A stretch of DNA of 64,000 nt from SABI01 sp963676605. GTDB taxonomy: Bacteria; Spirochaetota; Spirochaetia; Sphaerochaetales; Sphaerochaetaceae. Shown one piece after another: positions 43,111 to 49,175 of the stretch (positions within the stretch are counted from its first letter, which is position 1; each line of letters begins with the position of its first letter). Below the pieces are notes generated by a model. That model saw only the letters and a program-made list of their open reading frames with translations. It searched no databases and was not told the DNA's origin. A program made the position numbers and the translations under genes. The stretch is from NCBI GenBank assembly GCA_963676605.2, contig CAXXSP010000047.1, positions 62,001 through 126,000 on the forward strand, written 5' to 3'.

Positions 43111-43317
43111 CTAGCCTCTATGACATGCGCGGGAACAGAAGTAACATCCATCTGCTTGAGAATCTGTTTCCTTTGCCTTTCTTACAGCACCGAAACAATC
43201 AGTAAACTCACCCAGATATTCTCTATTTTCAGGAGCTGGCATCCAAGCACATCCTTCTTTATGCACTTCATGATCTCCATTCGACTGCGCATTCTTATTC
43301 TTGTAATAACTACTCAT
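43111..43317 (-). CDS. Small His/Cys-rich protein, first of a pair (probable metal binder)
   Basis: 68 residues from the ATG at 43317, which has CGGAG upstream; an in-frame extension to 43365 lacks one. Key residues: NGDHEVHKEGC near residues 14-24 (two His and a Cys) and GCYFCSRACH at the C-terminus (three Cys and His), a pattern suited to one zinc ion. The middle AVRKAKETDSQADG is helical. Not a known zinc-finger class to me. Function unknown; position beside RloA/RloB suggests, but does not show, a role in the same accessory island. Confidence 0.75.
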   Translation of the reverse strand: MSSYYKNKNAQSNGDHEVHKEGCAWMPAPENREYLGEFTDCFGAVRKAKETDSQADGCYFCSRACHRG

Positions 43318-43667
43318 TATATACTCCGTAGAGGTTGGAGCATGTATGGGAACGTTTTTAACCAATTATCCTTTCCATGAAGATGAAATAGACACCGTCA
43401 CTTAAGGCGGCACAATGCTCTCCCTTCCGGCACATGAGCGCACTGGAAAATCAATAGATGAATCGGACAGAATATCTCTGTTGTTGTACCGACACAGCTT
43501 CAGAATCCCGATCATGGAATTCTGCGCCACTTCTCTTATTCCCATCTCTTGCTCCTCGCCCGAGTTCCGGATGGTTCATTGACAATGCATTGAATTATTA
43601 TTACCCTGCATGGACCTATAACGATTAAATCATCCGGGTTCTACTCGGTCTTTTAATTGGTTATTCC

Positions 43668-43699
43668 GGCTCCGACTGATCCTCGGAGCCTTCTTTTTT
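43668..43699 (+). terminator. Rho-independent terminator without an upstream gene
   Basis: GGCTCCGA (43668-43675), loop CTGATCC, TCGGAGCC (43683-43690), then TTCTTTTTT. A textbook plus-strand terminator, yet the nearest plus-strand gene upstream ends at 41360 and all between are minus-strand. Confidence 0.8.
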
Positions 43700-43769
43700 A
43701 AAGATAAGAACATATTTATGAATCGTCAATGAATTTTTTAAACATTTCCCATATATAACTGGTAACAGT

Positions 43770-43797
43770 ATTCATATTTGTGAATTTATGGTATATT
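43770..43797 (+). promoter_or_regulatory. Putative rloA promoter with ATTCA/TGAAT palindrome
   Basis: ATTCA (43770-43774), 6 bp, TGAAT (43781-43785) overlap the place a -35 box would occupy for TATATT at 43792-43797. A dyad over the promoter suggests regulated expression of the defence pair. Confidence 0.45.
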
Positions 43798-43851
43798 TAT
43801 AGTTGATTTCCGTCTTTCAGCCTAATATTGAACGGAAAATTGAGAGGCTAT

Positions 43852-45108
43852 ATGATACTTGAATTCTCAGTTAAAAATTATACATCAATAAAAGAAACAG
43901 CTACGCTGAGCTTTGAAGCAACAAACGATACTTCGCATCTGGAAGAGCATACCGTCCTACGTGGAAATAAACGTATCCTAAAAACCGCGATGCTTATCGG
44001 ACCGAACGCTTCGGGGAAGACAAACCTGCTGAATGCCCTTCGGTTCTTTCTGAATTACATAGAAAACTCATTCACCACGTTGAAACCCAATAGCAGGACG
44101 GGCGTATCACCTTTCGCCTTTGATCCTGTTGATAAAGATTCCCCGACTGAGTTTGCCCTCACATTCTTCATCGATCAGATAAAGTACGAGTATAGGCTCC
44201 ATCTCACTTCCCACGCTGTCATATTCGAGGAATTGAATTATTCCCCCAAAGGACAGAAAAAACTGATGTATCGGCGCGATTCCGCGAAGGAAACTCCGTT
44301 CACCTGGGGAGATTCTTTCGGAGGAAACAGGAATGAGACGGCAGCGATGACATTAGCAAACATTCCTTTTCTCACTGCAGCAGCTCAGCTTAATCACCCC
44401 CTCCTCAAACAAGTATTTTCCTGGTTCCAGGGACATCGAATGCCATTTATCTCTCCAGATCCATCCCAGTCCATTTCACGAGCAACTTCCGAATACATAT
44501 TCAAGCATCCTGAGATGAAAGATGACATACTGACCCTTCTCAAAGGTGCAGATCTCTCTCATATAGAGGATATTGCTGTGAGGGAACGGGAGATAGAAAA
44601 GGATTTCCTTGATTTTCTCACTGAAGATGCTAAAAAGGAATTACTTTCAGATAATGAAAACCCCTCTCTCTTTGAAGTAGAGTTCATCCATAGCTATGGA
44701 GGAACACGTACGTCATTACCTCTCAGGAATGAATCAAGAGGAACGCAGCGACTATATGCCCTCTCGGTCCCTTTCCTTCTCTCAACTGAAGCCGACAGGC
44801 TCATCATGGTCGATGAGCTGGATACGTCTCTTCATCAGGAAGTACTCCACCTGTTCATCAAGGCATTTATACAAAGGAGTCGGGGTGCTCAGCTGATATT
44901 CACCTGCCATAATCTTGATATCTTGGAAACAGATATTCTCAGGCGTGATGAGATCTGGCTGTGCGATAAAGATTATGAGAGCGGAGGAAGTGTGTATCAA
45001 TGTGTATCTGACTTTACCGGAATCAGAAAAGATGCATCTCTTCGACGGGTATACCTTGCAGGAAAACTTGGGTCCCGTCCAATCACCGATATCACCTTGC
45101 TCGATTGA
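43852..45108 (+). CDS. RloA/AbiLi-like AAA_15/21 ATPase, putative phage defence
   Basis: 418 residues. SMC/OLD-like ATPase: N-terminal strand block MILEFSVKNYTSIKETATLSF, Walker A GPNASGKT (residues 50-57), signature-like ESRGTQRLYAL, Walker B RLIMVDELDTSLH and the switch His in FTCHNLDIL. Followed by a RloB gene, the pairing known from Campylobacter rlo loci and the AbiL abortive-infection system. The ATPase probably senses infection and releases or activates the TOPRIM partner. GAGAGG before the ATG at 43852 sets the start; a TTG 24 bp upstream is rejected. Confidence 0.88.
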   Translation: MILEFSVKNYTSIKETATLSFEATNDTSHLEEHTVLRGNKRILKTAMLIGPNASGKTNLLNALRFFLNYIENSFTTLKPNSRTGVSPFAFDPVDKDSPTEFALTFFIDQIKYEYRLHLTSHAVIFEELNYSPKGQKKLMYRRDSAKETPFTWGDSFGGNRNETAAMTLANIPFLTAAAQLNHPLLKQVFSWFQGHRMPFISPDPSQSISRATSEYIFKHPEMKDDILTLLKGADLSHIEDIAVREREIEKDFLDFLTEDAKKELLSDNENPSLFEVEFIHSYGGTRTSLPLRNESRGTQRLYALSVPFLLSTEADRLIMVDELDTSLHQEVLHLFIKAFIQRSRGAQLIFTCHNLDILETDILRRDEIWLCDKDYESGGSVYQCVSDFTGIRKDASLRRVYLAGKLGSRPITDITLLD

Positions 45109-45110
45109 TC

Positions 45111-45722
45111 ATGGCAAGACAATCAAAAAGAACACAGACACGGGAAAGTATGCCCATTGTTGTAGAAGGATATACAGAAAAAATCTATTTCAGTCAGATG
45201 CGTCAGGCTCTTCGTATGCAGAATCTTTCTATCGAACCCAAACTTTCACCGAAGAACGATCCTCTTAATATCATAGAGACTGCAGAAAAAGAGATGAATA
45301 GAGCTGATTTTGATCATGTATGGTGCATTTTTGATTCAGACACGCTCTCTTCAGCTACATTCCGGGAAGCTATGAGAAAAGCTCAAAATTCAGGGATTCA
45401 CATTGCTGACTCGTTACCCTGTTTCGAACTCTGGTTCCTTCTTCATTTTCGTTTCACTTCACGCCAGTATGAGAAATGCTCTCAGGTAATACATGAATTA
45501 CACTCACACGTTGAAGGATATAGTAAAAATCAGGCATGGCTGAAGCAGAAGAATATGTTTTCGACGTATCGGGACAGAATTGGAAAAGCGATAGACAATG
45601 CAAAAAAACTTGAACGGTTCTCGACAGATAATAATCTGGTGCACGAGACTACCTGTGAAGTCTTCCGAATTATTGAAGAGATTCAGAGAATGTATGGAGA
45701 CACCCTATTCTCTTCTGCATAG
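45111..45722 (+). CDS. RloB/AbiLii-like TOPRIM protein, putative defence effector
   Basis: 203 residues from the ATG at 45111; a TTG at 45105 overlapping the rloA stop is possible and would couple the two. TOPRIM elements: catalytic Glu in MPIVVEGYTEKIYF and the acidic pair in VWCIFDSDTLS; ADSLPCFELWFLLHF is a conserved RloB block. TOPRIM effectors in related ATPase pairs cut nucleic acids, including tRNA, to abort infection. No Shine-Dalgarno precedes either start, consistent with translational coupling. Confidence 0.87.
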   Translation: MARQSKRTQTRESMPIVVEGYTEKIYFSQMRQALRMQNLSIEPKLSPKNDPLNIIETAEKEMNRADFDHVWCIFDSDTLSSATFREAMRKAQNSGIHIADSLPCFELWFLLHFRFTSRQYEKCSQVIHELHSHVEGYSKNQAWLKQKNMFSTYRDRIGKAIDNAKKLERFSTDNNLVHETTCEVFRIIEEIQRMYGDTLFSSA

Positions 45723-45804
45723 CTTTAAAGTGTGGTTTAACCTTCGAGGATCAATCCGTAAAAACTATATAAGGACCGTCACAGGTTTTTCATTTTCTCT
45801 AGAA

Positions 45805-46308
45805 TCAGGATACAGGCCAGACGTGACAGGTTCCGTTGAAGAACTGTCCCATCTGCTCCTCTGCAACACCCTCTTCCCTCTCTCCGGTGAATGACAGATG
45901 GGAAAGAGCTGTATAGGCTCCCTGTATAATAGCCGGACCCATGGAAATAATGAGATGGGTCAGGTGGGCACAGCCTTTTTCACCTCCGGTGAGTTCCAGC
46001 ACCTTTCTGGTGAATCCCGAGGTGATGGTCAGACCTATAAGAGATTCATATACTGGAGCAATATTTCCGCAGTTCTCTGCCGGATAAATTTGAAATGAGA
46101 CTGATATTTCCTGTATGGCAAATGTTTCGAGGTCAACGGTAAGGACTGCTCCAATGGAATGAAATATCCCCGGATCTGCTACCTCTGATTGATAAGGAAG
46201 AAATGAGACGTCACGGTCATCGACAAGCCGTCCCTGTGCTATGAGGTGTTTCTTCTGTTCATCAAAATACATATCGGTGGACAATGTCCGGTTCGCTATT
46301 TTTTTCAT
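45805..46308 (-). CDS. DUF2889-family protein
   Basis: 167 residues. Recognised from the DUF2889 pattern: an N-terminal beta region (RLVDDRDVSFLPYQSEV, IQEISVSFQIYP) and the C-terminal block GEKGCAHLTHLIISMGPAIIQG with conserved Cys and His. Function of the family is unknown to me; in other bacteria it sits near aromatic or acyl-CoA catabolic genes. GTGAGGAG precedes the ATG. Alone between rloB (convergent) and the transporter gene. Confidence 0.78.
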   Translation of the reverse strand: MKKIANRTLSTDMYFDEQKKHLIAQGRLVDDRDVSFLPYQSEVADPGIFHSIGAVLTVDLETFAIQEISVSFQIYPAENCGNIAPVYESLIGLTITSGFTRKVLELTGGEKGCAHLTHLIISMGPAIIQGAYTALSHLSFTGEREEGVAEEQMGQFFNGTCHVWPVS

Positions 46309-46367
46309 GATTACTCCTCACATCGTGCTTTCTCAGAGGCCAGAATTATCCTTAATATAAGAAATTG

Positions 46368-46393
46368 AAGGCGCCTCTGCAAAGAAGCGCCTT
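46368..46393 (-). terminator. Hairpin after the transporter gene
   Basis: AAGGCGC (46368-46374) and GCGCCTT (46387-46393) form a perfect 7-bp stem. On the minus strand it is followed by CAATTTCTTAT, a weak T-rich tract. Confidence 0.5.
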
Positions 46394-46412
46394 GGGATAA
46401 TGATGATATTCC

Positions 46413-47771
46413 TTATTTCAGTATGCCTACACTTGCAAGGAACACGATGAAAATAAAGATAGGGACAACCCATTTAACAAGGTTGAACCAGCTGACCGAA
46501 AGTTTTGGGTTCAGCTGACCGTCGTTGGATACTTCTGCGACAGCTCCTTTCTTCTTCCAGAACCAACCTACTGCGATGGCTCCGCCGAGAGCGCCGAGAG
46601 GCAGAGAGATGTTACTTCCGAAATAATCGAAGAGACCGAAGATATTCATTCCGAAGACCTGGAAATCACCCCAGATACCGAAACTGAAGCTTACGGCGAT
46701 ACCGAGGACGAAGGAGATTCCGCCTACGATAAGAGCTGCTTTCGGACGTGAGATATTTTTCTTCTCGATAATGTAGGAGACAGGCATCTCAAGAATTGAG
46801 ATTGAGCTTGTGAGTGCCGCAATGAATACCAGAACGTAGAAAATAAAGCTGAACAAACCGCCGGCGGGCATTTGAGAGAAGACTGCGGGCAGTGAGATGA
46901 ACAGCAGGCCGACGCCCTGTGAGGGTTCCATAGAGAATGCGAAGACTGCGGGGAAAATCATGAAACCGGCAAGGATTGCTACGAGGGTATCGGTAAGCGA
47001 GACCTGCAGAGCGGTCTTTATCAGATTTTCCTTTTTGTTCAGGTAACTGGCATAGGTGACCATACCGGACATACCGACACTTAGGGAGAAGAATACCTGA
47101 CCGAGGGCTGCAACCCAGGTTCCTGCTGTGATCTTCGAGAAATCGGGAGTGAGATACCACTTAATTCCTTCTACAGCTCCGGGAAGAGTCACGGCACGAA
47201 GAAGGAGAATAATCATCATCACGAACAGAGCAGGCATCAGGATTTTGGTATACTTTTCAATACCGCCGCTGATTCCTTTCGCAATAATGTAAACGGTGGC
47301 TGCCATGAACAGCAGATGATACAGAAGAGGAAGCCCGGGATTCCCGATGAATGCTCCGAAGACTCCACCCATCTCATCGGGGGAGAGAGACACGAGTCCT
47401 GTGATCGATTTGATGGAATAATGGATTGTCCATCCGCCGACGACCGAAAAATAGGACAGGAAGATGAAGGCTGAGAAAAACCCCAGATATCCAATCCACT
47501 GCATCGCAGGGTGAATCTTCTTATAACTATCGACCGCATTCGCCTTTCCGTGACGTCCGACCGAGAATTCAACAAGGAGAAGACTTACACCGACCACTAC
47601 CATGATAAACAGGTAGACAAGAACAAATGCACCTCCACCGCTTGTTCCCGTCATGTAAGGGAATCTCCACAGATTTCCCAAACCCACCGCAGATCCCGCA
47701 GTTGCCAGAACAAACCCGAGATTAGACTTGAATGAATCTCTGGTTTTCGTTGTAGACAGGTTTTCCGACAT
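46413..47771 (-). CDS. Sodium-dependent transporter, NSS/SLC6 family
   Basis: 452 residues with about 11-12 membrane helices. The TM1 signature GFVLATAGSAVGLGNLWRFP is the LeuT-fold sodium and substrate site; MTGTSGGGAFVLVYL follows. Bacterial members import amino acids such as tryptophan, tyrosine or leucine with sodium. Start at the ATG with AAAGGAG upstream. It lies 62 bp downstream of the DRE-TIM acyltransferase gene, with a palindrome in the gap, so it may be co-transcribed or have its own regulated promoter. Confidence 0.92.
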   Translation of the reverse strand: MSENLSTTKTRDSFKSNLGFVLATAGSAVGLGNLWRFPYMTGTSGGGAFVLVYLFIMVVVGVSLLLVEFSVGRHGKANAVDSYKKIHPAMQWIGYLGFFSAFIFLSYFSVVGGWTIHYSIKSITGLVSLSPDEMGGVFGAFIGNPGLPLLYHLLFMAATVYIIAKGISGGIEKYTKILMPALFVMMIILLLRAVTLPGAVEGIKWYLTPDFSKITAGTWVAALGQVFFSLSVGMSGMVTYASYLNKKENLIKTALQVSLTDTLVAILAGFMIFPAVFAFSMEPSQGVGLLFISLPAVFSQMPAGGLFSFIFYVLVFIAALTSSISILEMPVSYIIEKKNISRPKAALIVGGISFVLGIAVSFSFGIWGDFQVFGMNIFGLFDYFGSNISLPLGALGGAIAVGWFWKKKGAVAEVSNDGQLNPKLSVSWFNLVKWVVPIFIFIVFLASVGILK

Positions 47772-47796
47772 ATAACACTCCTTTTCTATGTATATT

Positions 47797-47819
47797 GTAC
47801 ACGGCACAGTGCTCTGTAC
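47797..47819. promoter_or_regulatory. Imperfect palindrome between acyltransferase and transporter genes
   Basis: GTACA ... GCACAGTGC ... TGTAC: symmetric over 23 bp with one 2-bp mismatch on each side. It lies just before the ribosome site of the transporter gene on the minus strand. Operator, or hairpin in the mRNA; no T-run follows. Confidence 0.45.
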
Positions 47820-47833
47820 AGTGTAGATTTTCT

Positions 47834-49045
47834 TTATGAAAGCTCTTTCACGAGAGAAAGAAATTCTTCGCTCGTAATATCACGTTTAAGAGAAATCGCA
47901 AGACTCTTCACCCGTTTGAGCAGCACTTCCTCCTGCTCCTCAGTGACTGCAACCTGATGGTTTTTCAGCCACAGCTGAAGGTTATCCTTTCCGCTCTTCT
48001 TTCCGAGATAGATCTCAGGTTCATGCTGGCCGGTCATACTCCAGTGGTAGGGAAGCATGGCAAGAGGTTTCGTATCCTTGCAGTTGAGCCAGAGACTTGA
48101 AGGAAGACCGGTTTCCCAGCCGAAGATTCGGTCTCCCACCACAGCTTTATTCGCCTGGCACTTGAAATTGGAAAGGCCTTCCACCATGAGACTCAGTTCT
48201 TTCAGTTTTTCAGTCTTTATTCCGGTATTGATGCCGTATAGAGCTTCGAGAGCCATGGCAACCGGCTCAAGACCGGCTCCTCCTGCCCTTTCCCCGATAC
48301 CATTAACTGAAACGTGACAGACCTCAGCACCCGCGGCGAGTCCGGCTATCGTAGTGGCGACTCCCATACCGAAATCATCATGAAAATGAACCTCCACCGG
48401 CTGACTGAACCGTTCTTTCATCTTCCTGACACGATAGGCAGCCCCTTCGGGACTGAAAGCACCAAACGTATCGACAAGGGCAACGGAGTCCATGTGACCG
48501 TCTTCCTCGATCGCCTGAAGGGTATCAAGAAGAAAATCCATTCCAGCTCGGCTCGAGTCGGCAGGGAAGAATGTCACATAAAGACCTAGTTCATGAGCTG
48601 CAGTGGTCGCTTCGATGGCTGCCTTGATGGCTTTCTCAGCTGACCATTTCTTTCCGAATTTCAGAAGGTGTTCGCTTCCAGGCACTTCAGCAAGTACTCC
48701 GTATACCCCGCAGCTTTTTGCGAGCTCCATATCCTGAACCATGTTTCTCACAAAACAGAAGGTTTTGGGTCCCAGATTAAGGTCGGCGATCTCTCTGATC
48801 GCGTCAGCATCTTCACTGCTTACCGCAGGAGTTCCGGCTTCAATGCGATGCACGCCCGCCTCTGCAAGCTTTCGTGCAATAGCAACTTTATCTTCCCTAG
48901 TGAAAACGATTGATGGCTGCTGTTCTCCGTCTCTCAGGGTGGTGTCCAGGATTTCCAGATTCTTCGGGAAATTGAATCCATTCATCACATCCTGAGCGTA
49001 GTTCGACGGGCTTACCCACCATTTGTTCTCTTCATGAAAACCCAT
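47834..49045 (-). CDS. DRE-TIM acyltransferase (homocitrate/citramalate/isopropylmalate synthase-like)
   Basis: 403 residues from the ATG after GGAGG. The HMGL-like barrel is seen in LEILDTTLRDGEQQPSIVF (Arg and Asp of the DRE motif), the metal block VEVHFHDDFGMG (HxH-type) and VSVNGIGERAGGAGLEPV. These enzymes condense an acyl-CoA with a 2-oxo acid. The regulatory domain of LeuA is absent, and the length matches homocitrate or Re-citrate synthases. No leu or lys genes are nearby, so the exact reaction is open; divergence from the acyl-CoA synthetase fusion suggests a shared CoA substrate. Confidence 0.85.
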   Translation of the reverse strand: MGFHEENKWWVSPSNYAQDVMNGFNFPKNLEILDTTLRDGEQQPSIVFTREDKVAIARKLAEAGVHRIEAGTPAVSSEDADAIREIADLNLGPKTFCFVRNMVQDMELAKSCGVYGVLAEVPGSEHLLKFGKKWSAEKAIKAAIEATTAAHELGLYVTFFPADSSRAGMDFLLDTLQAIEEDGHMDSVALVDTFGAFSPEGAAYRVRKMKERFSQPVEVHFHDDFGMGVATTIAGLAAGAEVCHVSVNGIGERAGGAGLEPVAMALEALYGINTGIKTEKLKELSLMVEGLSNFKCQANKAVVGDRIFGWETGLPSSLWLNCKDTKPLAMLPYHWSMTGQHEPEIYLGKKSGKDNLQLWLKNHQVAVTEEQEEVLLKRVKSLAISLKRDITSEEFLSLVKELS

Positions 49046-49092
49046 TGTTATACCTCCATGGCAGTCCTGATATTCAAAGTATGAAAACGCTG

Positions 49093-49140
49093 TTGACAAC
49101 GTCAGGAATTATCTTATACCATGTTTCCATAGTTTGTCAA
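49093..49140. promoter_or_regulatory. Overlapping face-to-face promoters of the acyltransferase and the fusion gene
   Basis: Plus strand: TTGACA (49093-49098), 16 bp, TATACC (49115-49120). Minus strand: TTGACA (49140-49135), 16 bp, TATAAG (49118-49113). The two -10 boxes overlap, so firing of one should interfere with the other. GTTTGTCAAAA at 49132 is repeated at 49154. Confidence 0.55.
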
Positions 49141-49175
49141 AAGAATTTATAAGGTTTGTCAAAAAAGAGGTGTTA

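Larger units (their letters stand above)
43318..43851. other. Long intergenic region with a plus-strand terminator and no gene
   Basis: 534 bp without a credible gene. A minus-strand 48-codon reading frame (about 43404-43550) was judged chance or a remnant. On the plus strand TTGACA near 43580 could start a transcript ending at the terminator at 43668-43699, giving a possible small RNA of roughly 100 nt, but the -10 is poor. The rightmost 100 bp hold the rloA promoter. Confidence 0.5.

Noticed and set aside
43404..43550. Minus-strand 48-codon frame in the gap before rloA
   Set aside because: Short, no ribosome site and no motif; could be a gene remnant but nothing supports a function.
49132..49164. 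TTTGTCAAAA direct repeats as a certain operator
   Set aside because: The first copy is equally well explained as the minus-strand -35 box; only the second copy is unexplained, so no separate operator is claimed.
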